A stretch of 64,000 nt of DNA, taken from Mauremys mutica. Lineage: Eukaryota > Chordata > Testudines > Geoemydidae. Position numbers and translations under genes: made by a program. The DNA lies in the NCBI RefSeq assembly GCF_020497125.1, contig NC_059075.1, positions 41,080,003 to 41,144,002 on the forward strand, written 5' to 3'. Each line of letters begins with the position of its first letter. The first letter of the stretch is position 1. Below are positions 23,560-35,880 of the stretch, one piece after another. The notes under the pieces are model-generated. The model searched no databases. It saw only the letters and a program-made list of their open reading frames with translations, and was not told the origin of the DNA.

Positions 23560-25780
23560 CAACTGAGTGTGACAAACATAGGAGGATGAGTAACAGTGAT
23601 CACAGGGGCCTTTACAAATCTGGTCCTCAGTCCTGATGGATTCCACATTCCATTATCAGACCCACTTTCCATTCCCCAAACACCTTCTAGACCTTTCAAC
23701 TGAAAACATTATCCACACAGAGCTTAACAAGCAATGGATTCAAGGCTATTTCATTTATCAAATGTCACAAGTAAACTTATTCTAGACTTTTTGAATGGGG
23801 AAATTACAAACAACTTAGAACAAACGTGAATCTCAGTCTTGTAATAATCTAAAACCAAACCTGCTTTTCCTCAGGCCTCTCTCGTTAGTGCTGCAATGTT
23901 TTCCTCAAAGTGGAGTTACAAGACACTATTTTAATTGCAATAAATGTGTTTAACGTAAAGAAGTGCTGCTTTTAGGAAGGCAAGACTGATGAATGTAGAA
24001 TGCAATATTGTTTATATCACTCGTATGGAATAGCTAGCTTTTACATCACAAGAATACTGATATTTTCATAAGAGTTAATGTGACTGACTGATTAGTTTAA
24101 CATCAATTAAATCCAGTTGTCGCTGTTATAAAGTTGTCTCTATCTTTGTTAAAACAGCACAATGAAAAGAGGGATGCGTTTTCTAGAAGAAATGGGGTAA
24201 TATTCAAAAACACTGACAATCCCTCCTCCTATGAGATGGAGAAGACTGTGTCAAATCTGGTTTAGTTTAACTGAAAATGGAAGCTCCTGGAGCAAAAACC
24301 TGTCGTGTTTTATTTGTCTGTAAAGCACCGTGGACACCTCTGGCTCTGTATACGTAATAACTAACAATGACCACCAGGGCTGTTATTACAATCTCTCATT
24401 GCAAGATCTTTGTATGCTTCCAGCTGTTGGTGATGCCTGAACTGGGGATTAATTAGTTCATGTCTGTGACAATCTTTGAAGATGAGAACATGCTACCAAA
24501 GTGTCAAGTTTTATTATGTAAAATGAAGGGTTTACATGCATTTAGATATGGTTACACTGTAGTCGCAGGAAGGCCAAGATGTTGCTATATAAACAAGGCA
24601 AAGAATCAAAATTCCAGAGAGGCTGAAAGAGAGTGTTTTGGCTGCCGAGGAGACCATGAAATGTTGGATTTTTGCATTGCTTTGCAGGAGGGTGTATGCT
24701 GGATCAAGTTAAGACAGTTCCTTCCTGAGAGATTTCCTCATGTCCACCCACCCACTCACTCTTCCACCCCTGTATTATGCCAGTTTAGACATGTTAGCCA
24801 GAGGAGAGTCAGGATAGCAATGGGCCAGCAGGGCTCTCCCTGTCTCCATCCCACGATTCAATGGGCTATAACTGTCCACTGTACAGACTTCTGCTCCGGT
24901 CTGACTCTTTTTCCTGTATTTTTTCCAATAATAATAAAAGCCATGCACTTTTCCACAGCACCTGTCAAGCCACACGACACATACCTAGGAATCACTCAAC
25001 CCCCACAAAAATTCAGCCTAGTCTGGAATGGAACATCATTATTCAGCCCCTGCATGTTTCAAGGAAGGGAATAACTTCCCCAGCTGAGTCCCTGGGGGAT
25101 GAAGCTATTCATATTTGTTCTCTGAGCTTTATTTTAGGTAGAATCCTCCCTCATCTGTCCCCCCAGTCACAGAGTGGAATTGCCCCAAGTTTGCAGGGAG
25201 AACCTGTATCTAGACACTAATACCATTCCCTGCTGGAACTGTCTGGAATGTAAGAACACAAGGACATTGATCATTCCGTGAGATTTTCATCAAACAGTTA
25301 AAAGGAGATACCCACACAGACAGAACCTTGGCCAGACAAGGCTGTGCCCCCTCAATAATAATCTATTAGCAAATGATCATATATTATAAATACACAGTGT
25401 TACATAGCCATTTGTTACACTGAATGAGGTAGCAAGCAAGGGAAACGGCGACATTACATATCTGTGGATGGCTTTGGATGAAGTCATAAGCCATGAGTGA
25501 GCAGCTTGGCCAGAGCATTAGATCATCCCAATCACACAGATACTTTCAGTTGGAGTCATCAATTTCTCAGTACCCAGTGTTTTTATGTGAAATGAGGTAG
25601 AATAGTCTTTTTTATTGCCAGCATGAAGCATTTCCTGGCATTTCCAACATCACCAGGCACAGCTCCAGGAAGGAGGATTTTGAAGCCCTGATGATGTGGG
25701 AAACTGACAACAAGCCATGGAATGATACAGTGGAGGCAGCATGATATTTTATCTCCCATCAAGGGAAGGAGGCAGCACAC
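23560..25780. other. Repeat-poor AT-rich block, no gene recognised
   Basis: This is one of the longest stretches in the window where I recognise almost no transposon; a possible old-repeat tail lies at 24300-24370. A 204-codon + strand frame (24460-25074) has no recognisable domain. A TATATAAA sequence occurs near 24585. The block could hold conserved non-coding DNA, but nothing in it proves function. Confidence 0.4.
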
Positions 25781-25789
25781 TTCAGTGTA

Positions 25790-25985
25790 CAGGGACTCAG
25801 ATTGGGAGTCAAGAGAATGGAGTGCTATTCCTGGCTCTATCATTGACTTATTGTGTGATTTCAGAGAAGTCCCTTCACAGGGCTATGCCTCAGTTTTTAC
25901 ATCTGCGATAACATTGCTCACCTGCCTTTAGCAAGTGCTTTGGAATCTCTGGCTGAAAAGCTCTATAAGTATTACTATTATCATC
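25790..25985 (+). repeat. MIR-type SINE remnant, + orientation
   Basis: Ordered MIR blocks are readable: CCTGGCTCTATCATTGACTT, GTGTGATTTCAGAGAAGTC and GCCTCAGTTTTTACATCTG, with a TAAGTATTACTATTAT tail. Confidence 0.78.
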
Positions 25986-25989
25986 ACCA

Positions 25990-28348
25990 CTCTATGGAAA
26001 AGAAAAGTAGAGATAAGAGTGTAATTATGCAAAAATCACTCCAATCACTATAACGATCTGCATCCTGGATACACCTCCTGCTTTCTTGGAGTGGTAAACG
26101 TGGCACTAGGATAAGGAGTAGCAAGAAGTCACAGAAGTTGCCATCAGAGTGCCTTCCATGAACTCATTAATGGGTATGTGTATAAATGACAGCCACAACC
26201 ACATTGTACAGAGAGGGCTTTAGCAGGAGAAATTAACATGTTCTGTCAGCACTTTGGGGTTTTTCTACCTAACTTAACCAGCTGAAAAGAATTCCAGCCC
26301 CTTTCCAACACCCAAAGTTCCACAGGGATGCTTCCCCACCTACAGTCAGGATCTTCCAACCAAACGTTAGGGGACATACACAGATTCTCCCTCCCTCTCT
26401 TTTTCCTTTTGTTAAGGCTTGATTTTTTGTTTTAAATGCACCTTGTTCCACCAGGTCCTTCTGACCCTGTGCAGGCTGCCATGGAATGAGATATCAGATT
26501 CTGTTCCGCACGATCTAATAGTCTGAGCCCAATTTTGGCCCGTTTTCTCCACTAATTCTGTAGGAGCTAAAAACAACACGCATAGGAGAAAACACATCCA
26601 CTGAGCAAAGGGAACATCCCCGCTCCAAATGAAACAATATCCTCTCCCTCAATCTCCTCCACTTTTCCTAGTCCAGATCCCTCTCACCTCTTCTTGGGCA
26701 AGAAATGATAATATTGCATCTTTCAGCCACTACCCCAGGAAACAGTGGGATCAATTAAAGGCAGCCTGCCCTTTGGAGTTGCTCCTTTGAAATCCTCTCT
26801 ACTCATGCATTGAATGGCTGCTGCTGATCGTCCCCCTTTGCTCAGGCTGAGGGGAGAGATGAAAAGATGATGTTCCCTACCTGCAAGAGGGCAGCTGAGA
26901 TCTCAGTCCTTCTCACCATCAACAGCAGCAGAAAGCCAGCCCCACCTGCTAAGGGACCGTCTGCGAACTACCAGCTGCACAAGGGAGGCACATCATCTCT
27001 CTGCTCCTCCCTCCTGGATCAGCAGCACTCCTCAGCTAACCGGACCTGGCAAGGAACCTGAATTAACTACATCAGCCTATGCAAACACCCCGGCGGGGCA
27101 CCACAACAAACCCACGGAGGGACAGTCTGCAAAGTACCAGCTGCAAATATAAAGGGCTCCTCCCTTTATAGCAACAGCAATAGAAACCCCAGGCCAGGCG
27201 AGAACAGCTCCCCTTTCTCTCCCTGCCGTGGTGGTTTTGTATGTGTGCAATGATCCGCGCTGTGCAATGATTTCCCGCCCCTCCCCCGGGGACCCATGGC
27301 CATCAGAGCTGCTTCCCTGTTTTGATATGAGCAGAAAAGGGGGACAACCCCTTTGGTGCAAACAATCGGCCGCAGGGAGCCCTCAGGGGCTCTTCCCCCT
27401 CAGCTCCTCCCTTCTGCAATAATGCAGCAGAAACAATCCAGCCCTACAAATCGCCCCCGCCTCCAGCCTACCCAGCTAAGGGACTGTCTGCACATTACCA
27501 AACGCACAGAGGAACACTGAAGAATGTTGACGAGCTTGGGGCCTACATTTCTGCAAGCGGCCTCTTGGTCAGTCTGTGGCCACGTTCGAAAATCTGGCTG
27601 CATTTCAACATCCAGAGATGAGTCGCTGAGAAGGACAAATCTCACACAAGCTAAACAGCTACAGATCCCTACACAGACCTGCCACGCCAGAGCCTAAAGC
27701 CAGTGAACGATGTGTACCAGATACAGAAGCAAGGACCAGAAGCTAATGGTGTAAAAGGGAGGGTGAGAAATATATGTCCCCAGATGATCAGGAATGAATT
27801 TTCACCACAGACATAAGGAGGGAAACCTGTTCTGTCCAATTCTGATCCTGTGTCCCTCACCGTATTATCTGAACTTACAGACTGCTCTGTCGGATACACC
27901 CATAAAGAGAACAGCCCAGCCTTGCAAAAAAGGAGAGAGATGGCATCACTACAGGGCAACCTGTCACTAGAGCAGTAACTCACAGAAGACCATACACCAG
28001 ACAGTGTGCAGGCCCATCCTGGGCAGCCCAGACAGCTACATGAGGGGGTCTGGCTCTTTCACACTTGGGCAGCACTCGTGAAGCTTGTCTTGCCACTGAA
28101 GTGTCACTGAATTGAATTGCATGTACAGTATCTAAGGAACTTCCAAGGCATTTAGACTCTATATTTCTACATCACAAGCAAAACAATCTTCCCCCTGCAG
28201 TAAAATGTAATGAAGCGATTGGAGGAGGAGGACTCCAGTTATGAAGATCCATAGTCCATAAAGGGGTTTGGAGCCTGGGTTCCAGTTAAGGCCCATCTCC
28301 TTTTTTTATATTTATCTATTTCAGTTTAAAAAAGGCACTTATTCTAGG
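25990..28348. other. Gene-free stretch with a motif-repeat zone
   Basis: No gene recognised. The 26890-27520 part is listed separately because a motif recurs in it. The rest shows no identifiable repeat. Confidence 0.4.
26890..27520 (+). repeat. Three divergent occurrences of a GGGACNGTCTGC motif
   Basis: GGGACCGTCTGCGAACTACC (about 26953), GGGACAGTCTGCAAAGTACC (about 27119) and GGACTGTCTGCACATTACC (about 27481) are clearly related. CAGCAGAAA or AATAGAAA blocks and CTCCTCCCT blocks also recur between them. Order and spacing are irregular. The origin (decayed tandem repeat or rearranged transposon) is unclear. Confidence 0.55.
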
Positions 28349-28356
28349 CTCTAGGC

Positions 28357-28729
28357 CAGGGGTGGCCAAACTTTCTGACCCTTCGAGCTGCAAACAACAA
28401 TCTTCAGAAGTTCAAGATCGGGGTGCGCCTGTCGGGGCTCGGGACTTCAGCCCTGTGGGGAGGAAGGTGTTGGGGCTTCAGCCCCGTGGGAGGCACTTGT
28501 CTTGGTTCGGTGCTTCAGCCCCCCTCCTGCTGCAACCCTGAGCCCCAGCAGGCATGCCCCCTACCCTCCCTGCTAGGCAAGCCCTAGCCCCACTGCCCTG
28601 CTGCAGGGCGGAAGCCCTGAGCTCCCTGCCCCCAGTCTGGTAGGTGGAGAATTTGGGGGGCTCTGTAAGCTGCACTTTAACTGTAAAAGAGCCGCATGTG
28701 GCTCGCGAGCCACAGTTTGGCCATCCCTG
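28357..28729. mobile_element. hAT MITE with perfect 8-bp TSD (373 bp)
   Basis: A perfect CTCTAGGC duplication lies at 28349-28356 and 28730-28737. The ends are CAGGGGTGGCCAAACTTTCT and GTTTGGCCATCCCTG. The subterminal GAGCCGCATGTGGCTCGC can form a small hairpin. The target has a central TA. No coding capacity. Confidence 0.92.
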
Positions 28730-28739
28730 CTCTAGGCAC

Positions 28740-31140
28740 ATGTGCAATAAACCTTTCCCTCCCAAAACTTACAAAATAAAGTGTGATCAACTGGAAACTC
28801 ACCTTTCCAGTCTGTCAGGGATAAGAACTTTCAGCCCCCATGTATATACTCCTCAGCCACCTTAGTGAATAGCTCAACCTGCAGCATTCCCTGAACATCA
28901 TACGTGGGGTCTGTTGAAATAAGTGGGGTGAGAGCAAGTTCCAGTGATAAAGGCCTTTTTTTTTTTTATCAAGGAGCTATTAACTCAAGTGTTTTCAGCT
29001 GCTGTGGTATCACCTGAGGAGAAGGGAGGTTTCAAAGGTATCCAGGACTCAAAGCATTTAGGCTCAGATCCTGAAAGATATTTAGATGCCTAACGAGAGC
29101 CTTGCTATCCAACAGGGCCCGACTACAGGTTTGGGTTGCATCTGGTCTGAATAGGACTCACCACACTCAAGTCACGTTCAGGTTGGCTGTGCTCATCTCA
29201 GGTTCAGATATGAGTCAGGCTTTAAAATGAGGCCTGAGCAAATCTCTACACCTAACTCCCATGGAAGTTAGGCACCTAAATATCTTTGAGGGTAAGGGCC
29301 TTAATGCTTTATCAGTCAAAAACAATCTCTTGAATTGCACCTGAAAAAAAACCGGTGCAGATAATGGAGCACAGGTGCATTGTGTTCCACACAAGAAACA
29401 ACGGACTGTCACCCTGTCCAAGGTAAGATGCTCATCAAGGGACCAGTTTTCTTCCCACTGAAGTCAATGGGAGTTTTGTCACTGATGTCAATGGAGGAGG
29501 CCCCAAGTTAAGGCCTCACTCTTTGTGCTCCCTCTTGCCAAAAGGGTGTCAAATGTAGCACCTTCTCCACAGCCCGAGATATCAGGTCTCTGGTAACATG
29601 GTCATTCCTCCACAGCAAACCTGCCTATTTCTCCACATCATCCCTAGGAGAAGGGGTTCAATACACTTTGTTCACAGTTCTGTTCATGGTCAGTCCCCGG
29701 TCAGGTCAGACTCGCACAAGAGGTCCAGTTCCAGAGCCCGAGAGCGAGACTGCTCTGAGAAGGGCAGCTTCTCTCTCTGCCCTGCAACCCTGACGGAATA
29801 CAGGGGTAGGATTCTCACCCGCCCCGCCTCCCAGGGCAGCCCCTCTACCAGAATTGCCATCATGGTAATGTGTCTGAGCTACAAGGGTCCTGGTACGGCT
29901 TGGAGTCAGTGGCCTAGGGGCGAAAGGCACTCTGTGCTATTCCCAATCCCCTGTTTTTGCCTTTTCAATCCTTACCTACATGGGGCCAAACTTTCAAAGA
30001 GTCCTTTACCCACTGGCAGTGGAGCCTGCAGGCAGCTGCTTTTCTGCTCTCTGAAATGGTGCCTGTTTTCAAAAACCCTGTGGCTGAAATTAAGCAATTT
30101 GAAAGTTAGACCCAACAGGAGCCAGGTCCACAGTCTGAGCGTGCACAGAAAGCACAGAGGTTGTGCAATGGGGCCTGCCCTCTCTATCCCTTCCCTCTCT
30201 CTTGCACTCCTTTGCCCAATTCTGGCAGGCCTGAAAAGAGTCAAAAGGCATCACTCAGCTGATCTCTGCTCTGCTGGAGCAGGCCATAAAGAACAGGCTG
30301 GACACAGTGCCATATAATTAAATAAACCCTCACTAGAAACTGGGCCCTGATCCCAGCCTGGGGGCTTCTAGAGCTGCCACAATACAAAAAATAAATCATC
30401 ATAACTTTAGACAAGAAAGTTTTTGAAATGTCTCTCACTTCTTGCACTGTCGTCTCCTTCAGCGCCTGTAATAGACAAAAACAAGGGAAAAGTCATTAAA
30501 CGCTTGAACTTACTCGAGCGTAGCACAGAGCTGGTGTCAGTCCCACGGTATCTTCCAGGCCTCGGGGGCTTGACTTTCTCCTGCCTTGCAGCATGTGACA
30601 TCCTTTACCTCTGTACAGAGTGGCCATTAAATGCTCCTGTTCTGACCCAGTTTTGCACCTGCTTTGCACAGATATAAATAGTGACACTGAGTGCACATCA
30701 GGGGAGTACCAGGCTCAGAGATTCGGCGTGAGAATTAGTTACATTTTCAAGTTACTGGCCAAGATTGTCAAAGTGAATAGTGGTTTTGGGAACCTCGGTG
30801 TTTGGGTCACCACCTGGAGATGCCTTAAGGGCCCCTGATTTTCAGAAAGTGCAGACCACTGGGCCTCTGAAAGTCAAGGTCCTTTGGAGGCTTCTCAAGG
30901 TTGGACTCCTGAAAACTAAGGCACTCAAAACCACTAATCATTTTGGAAAATCTATCTCTAAACCAGCACATTCTCTATCGCATCCCTCATCCCAAATGAA
31001 TAGAATTCCAGCTCACCCTCCCCACCCATAAAGCCCCCTCTGGCATCAGAGCCACATGAAAGGCAGGAAGACCTAGCTGGGCTGGAGAGAATCCCTAGAG
31101 GGATTTGCTCCTTCCTGACTCTGGCCCAGATCATGCATGT
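28740..31140. other. Gene-free stretch containing the window's longest frame
   Basis: A 239-codon frame runs at 29598-30317 on the + strand. It has no recognisable domain, hydrophobic pattern or splice context and is treated as chance. A short AAGTCAATGGGAGTTTTG block near 29462 resembles the arms of small palindromic MITEs. Nothing else recognised. Confidence 0.4.
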
Positions 31141-31148
31141 CTCTAGAT

Positions 31149-31937
31149 CGGGGTGGGCAAAATACGGCCTGAGGGCCAGATCTGGCCCATCTAACATTTC
31201 TGTCCAGCCAGCCAGGCTCTTTGGCTGCCCCCTCGCAATCTCCAGGCCACTAAAAGTCCTGCAGCACAGCGGGGCGCTCAGGCAGGCTGCCTGCCTTCAA
31301 TGGCCCCAGGCCACTCCTGGAAGCGGCCGGCTGCTGCTGCCATGTCGCTGCACACCCCTGGCAGGGGAGAGGCAGCTCCGTGCACTGCCCCTGCCCCCAG
31401 CACCATCCTCACAGCTCCCATTGGCCAGTGCTGCGGGGATGGTGCTTGCAGGCATGGGCAGCACACGGATACCCCCTGCCCCCCTCCCACCAATAGGCGT
31501 ACAGAGACGTGCCATGGTGCTAGCAGCCAGCCGCTTCCGGGGGCGGTGTGGGGCCATGGCATGCAGGCAGCCTGCCTGAGACCTGTTGTGCCACCAGCCA
31601 GGAGCCACCTGTGGTGAACGCCTCCTGGCCAGAGCCTCCATCTCGCACTCCCACCTGCACCCCAACCTCCTGCCCCAGGTCAGAACCCCCTCCTGCACCA
31701 AAACTCCCTCCCAGACCCTGCACCCCCTCCTGCACCTCAATCCCCTGCCCCAGCCCAGAACCCCCTCCTGCACCAAACTCCCTCCCCAGAGCCCACACCC
31801 ATCACCCTCTCCTGCAGCCCAACACTCTGCACCAGCCTGGAGCTCCCTTCCAGACCCCACACCCCCTCCATTAATATAGTAGAAATGTGCGGCCCAGGAT
31901 CACTTACCAAAATTCGTAGAGTTATTGCCCACCCCTG
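31149..31937. mobile_element. hAT MITE with 8-bp TSD (789 bp)
   Basis: The left end is CGGGGTGGGCAAAATACGG and the right end is TTATTGCCCACCCCTG. Flanks CTCTAGAT (31141-31148) and CTCTAAAT (31938-31945) match at 7 of 8 with a central TA. The right half is a C-rich degenerate tandem array with CCCTCCTGCACC-type units. The middle carries CAGCTCCCATTGGCC, shared with 46754-47404. Long frames in several phases come from this composition. Confidence 0.9.
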
Positions 31938-32141
31938 CTCTAAATCCTAGAGAAGAAAATCATTAATTCCTCTTGTAAATGAGGCCTGAAGCTGCAGACC
32001 GCACCAGGCTGTGACTTTGGCCAGCGTGCGCACCCTAGGTTGAGACTCATGACGGCAAGGAAAGCAGAATAAATATTGTACATGTGACTGAAGAGCTACT
32101 GCCCTCCTTGTGCCCAGGAAGGACTCATTGTGCTATAGGGC

Positions 32142-32435
32142 CAGGGATGAAAGTAACTTAAAGGACTTGCCGGTACTCTGGAATCCAGAGGAGGGGCGTG
32201 GCCTCCACCGGAAGAGGCGGAGCCTTTAAATCCCCAGGCCCTTTAAATCAGGATTTAAAGGGCCTCGGCTAGGGCTGCCCCCCTCCACTACTGCCAGGGC
32301 AGTCTGCCCTTCCCCCTTCCTAGTGCCCCCCTGGAAGCAGGCGTTCCTGCGGAGAGTCTGCTTGTCCCGCGGCTTCGGTGGAGCATCCGCAGGCACGCCG
32401 TGCTTGGGGCGGCGAAATGGCTAGAGCCGCCCCTG
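32142..32435. mobile_element. Composite hAT-like MITE
   Basis: The left end CAGGGATGAAAGTAACTT belongs to one MITE type. The right end, from about 32370, matches the right side of 9578-9813 (GGTGGAGCATCCGC, then TAGAGCCGCCCCTG). No target duplication links the two ends. It looks like a chimera or a deletion-joined pair. Confidence 0.6.
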
Positions 32436-32757
32436 TGAACAGCCTGCCTAGAGATTGCTAATACTTCATGACATGGAGGCCAGAGATCCAACACAATCCT
32501 TCCCTACCTTTTTTATGGCAAAAGGCCTGTCCTTCAACTCCTGACAGATTAGAAGAAGTTCCAGGCTGAGCATCTGACCTACTGACTAGGTAAATGATAT
32601 TTGTGTAGATGCTTCCAGCAGTGAAAGACTAACTGCAGGGATGTCTGAAAATGATAGTCCAATAGTTTTAATGAGACTGTTAGTGGATTATGGGGGGGGG
32701 AATAGCTAGACTTCCTTTGACACCTTGGGAAAGTCACCACACCTCTCTGTGCCAAAA

Positions 32758-33025
32758 GGCTGGGTCTACACCACAATCTTAGGTCATCTTAACTACAGCA
32801 CTCAAGGCTGTGAAAAATGTCACACGTGGGTGATGTAGTTAAGCTGACCCAAGGCCTCATGTAGACACCACGAGGTCGATGGAAGAATTCTTCCATCTAC
32901 CTAGCTCCCTCCTCTCAGAGAGGTGAGGAAGAACCTTTCATCACTGGAGAAAATGTTTACAGTAAAGTGCTACCACAGTACAGCTACAGTGCAGCTGTTG
33001 TAGTGTTTCTAGTGTAGCCATAGCC
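32758..33025. mobile_element. MITE with GGCT..TCTACAC ends (268 bp)
   Basis: The left end GGCTGGGTCTACAC pairs with the right end GTGTAGCCATAGCC. It belongs to the same broad turtle MITE style as 8259-8549 and 44339-44636. No clear target duplication was found. Confidence 0.65.
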
Positions 33026-33619
33026 TTAGTGCCCAGTCTTATGTCTGAATGGAGTATGTCTTCCTTCCACCTTTTGTCTATCTCACCTGTTAAAGCTGCA
33101 AGCAATTTAGGGAAGGGATGTTTCTTACTGGTTATTTGTACTGGGGTACCAGTCTCAATGGGAGCCTCTTGGCACTGCTGTAATGAGTACTAATTAGGGC
33201 TGTCAATTAATTGCAGTTAACTCACACAATTAACTCAAAATAATTAACTGATTAAAAAATGGTGATTAATCGCACTGTTAAACAATAGAATACCAATTGA
33301 AATGTATTAAATATTTTTGGATGTTTTTCTACATTTTCAAATATATTGATTTCTATAACACAGAATACAAAGCGTACAGTGCTCACTTTATATTATTATT
33401 TTTGATTGCAAATATTTGCACTGTAGAAATGATAAATAAAATAAATAGTATGTTTCAATTCACCACATACAAGTACTGTAGTGCAATCTCTTTATTGTGA
33501 AAGTGTAACTTACAAATGTAGATTTTATTTTTGTTACATAACTGCACTCAAAAACAAAACAATGAAATCCCTGCAAGCTGCATGGATGCTTTTTAAAGAC
33601 ACCATAATAGAGGCCCAAC

Positions 33620-34605
33620 TTAAATGTATATCCCAAATTAAGAAACACAGTAAAAACTAAAAAAGAGCCACCGTGGCTTAACAATCATGTAAAAGAAGCA
33701 GTGAAAGATAAAAAGGCATCTTTTAAAAAGTGGAAGTCAAATCCTAGTGAGGTAAATAGAAAGGAGCATAAACACTGCCAAATTAAGTGTAAACATGTAA
33801 TAAGAATAGCCAAAGAGGAGTTTGAAGAACGGCTAGCCAAAAACTCCAAAGGTAATAACAAAATGTTTTAAAGTACATCAGAAGCAGGAAGCCTGCTAAA
33901 CAACCAGTGGGGCCCCTGGATGATCGAGATACAAAAAGAGCGCTTAAAGACGATGAAGTCATTGCAGAGAAACTAAAATGGATTCTTTGCTTCAGTCTTC
34001 ACGGCTGAGGATGTTAGGGAGATTCCCAAACCTGAGCCGGCTTTTGTAGGTGACAAATCTGAGGAACTATCATAGATTGAAGTGTCACTAGAGGAGGTTT
34101 TGGAATTAATTGATAAACTCAACATTAACAAGTCACCGGGACCAGATGGCATTCACCCAAGAGTTCTGAAAGAACTCAAATGTGAAATTGCAGAACTATT
34201 AACTATGGTTTGTAATCTGTTCTTTAAATTGGCTTCTGTACCCAATGACTGGAAGTTAGCTAATGTAACGTCAATATTCAAAAAGGGCTCTAGAGGTGAT
34301 CCCGGCAATTACAGACCGGTAATTCTAACGTCAGTACCAGGCAAATTAGTTGAAACAATAGTAAAGAATAAAATTGTCAGACACAGTCATAGAAGAACAT
34401 AAAGTGTTGGGCAAAAGTCAACATGGTTTCTGTAAAGGGAAATCATGTCTTACTAATCTATTAGAGTTCTTTGAAGAGGTCAACAAACATGGACAAGGGG
34501 GATCCAGTGGACATAGTGTACTTAGATTTCCAGAAAGCTTTTGACAAGGTCCCTCACCAAAGGCTCTTACGTAAATTAAGTTGTCATGGGATAAAAGGGA
34601 AGGTC
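33620..34605 (+). mobile_element. CR1 LINE reverse-transcriptase fragment, broken
   Basis: Two + strand frames encode pieces of a CR1-type reverse transcriptase. Frame 34082-34402 has NKSPGPDGIHPRVLKELK and NYRPVILTSVPGKLVE. After a frameshift near 34384, 34471-34656 has DIVYLDFQKAFDKVPHQRLL, the region of the first catalytic Asp. The DNA upstream to about 33620 is recognisable as the same element but full of stops. The YADD-containing part and the 3' tail are missing. The copy is dead and lies inside the snap-back hAT element. Confidence 0.88.
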
Positions 34606-35880
34606 CTGTCAAAGTTAGACTCAGAACTCACAATTTGTCAGACCACTCTGTTCTATTAGCAAAGCGCTCTGCTAATACACCCAGATAACGTGAGCACCAT
34701 GCAAGACTCAAACTATCTTATTTATACAGATAAAAGGGCGTGAGTTAACAAGATAACAAAGGAAGCAGAATCTGATAAGTTTACCGGGGCTAGACATGCA
34801 TATCTTATTTCCTGTAAGTTGGGGGAATCAGCCAGATATTAGCTCCCCAGAGGCAACGGCAAGGAAAGTAACCAACGCCCAGGTGGGGTGTCAAACAACC
34901 CATCAACAGCCATTGTCCAGCAAGGGAGCTACAACGCAATGACTCATCTGATTGAGGCCCCACCAGGGGAATTGCTGAACCTTGCTTGAAGAGACTCAGC
35001 AATGCCACCCAGACATGCCTGGACTTGTGCACTACAAGCACATGGACTGAGTGTATAAAGCAGGCAGAGGGGACACATACTGGGCCCTTCTCCTGCCCCC
35101 ACCTATGCTGCAAGCACCCAAGACCCTGAGAAGAAGATAAGACACCAACACAGGAGATTGGCCCAGGTTTAAGGAACAACCCTGTGTATTAAGGACTGCA
35201 ATATCCAGTGGGGCAAGAAAAACTGCTTAATCTAGTTGCTGCCCAGTCTAATAGGGTTGAGAGTTTAGACTGTGTGCTTATATTTTATTTTCTTTTTGTT
35301 ACCACTCTGGCTTGTTATGCTTTGACTTATAATCACTTAAAATCTATCATTATAGTTAATAAATCTGTTTGTTTATTCTTCCTGAAGCAATGCTTTTGGT
35401 TTGAAGTGTGTCAGAGGCTCCCTTTGGGATAACAAGCCTGGTACATATCAATTTTTTTGTTAAATTAACAAACTCATATAACCTTGCAGCGTCCAGCAGG
35501 CATAACTGGACACTGCAAGATGGAGGTTCCTAGGGTTGTGTCTGGGATCGGAGATATTGGCTAGTGTCATTCGCCTGCAAGTAGCTGGGAGCAACTTACA
35601 TATCAGAGGTTGTACGTGAATAGCCCAGGAGTTGGGGTTCTCACAGCAGTGCAGGGTCAGGCTGGCTCCCAGAGTCAAGGATTGGAGTGGCCTAGCAGAT
35701 CACCAGTCCAGATAACACCAGAGGGGAACATCACAGCCAGATACAACAGTGCTATGTGAAAGCCTGTTCTCATTTTCAGGTGACATTGTAAACAAGATGT
35801 GGGCAGCATTATCTGCTGCAAATTGTAACCAAACTTGTTTCTCTGAGTGATTGGCTGAAGTAGGACTGAGTGGACTTGTA
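34606..35880. repeat. Nested LTR-like sequence inside the hAT element
   Basis: From TGTCAAAGTTAGACTCAG onward there is non-coding DNA of LTR style. The part 35280-35720 is clearly related to 63200-63600 in this window: TAATCACTTAAAATC, TTAATAAA and GGGATAACAAG-type blocks occur in the same order. I infer one or two solo-LTR remnants. No viral gene is present. Confidence 0.6.

Noticed and set aside
24460..25074. 204-codon + strand frame
   Set aside because: No domain or family resemblance; codons and residues look random. Kept only as part of a repeat-poor block of possible regulatory interest.
29598..30317. 239-codon + strand frame, the longest in the window
   Set aside because: No recognisable domain, no promoter or splice context, overlapping frame on the other strand, and residue composition typical of random DNA.
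31133..31879. Several Pro- and Cys-rich frames of 90-187 codons
   Set aside because: They come from a C-rich array inside the hAT MITE at 31149-31937.
33297..33500. 67-codon frame rich in aromatic residues
   Set aside because: It lies entirely in the arm of the snap-back hAT element.
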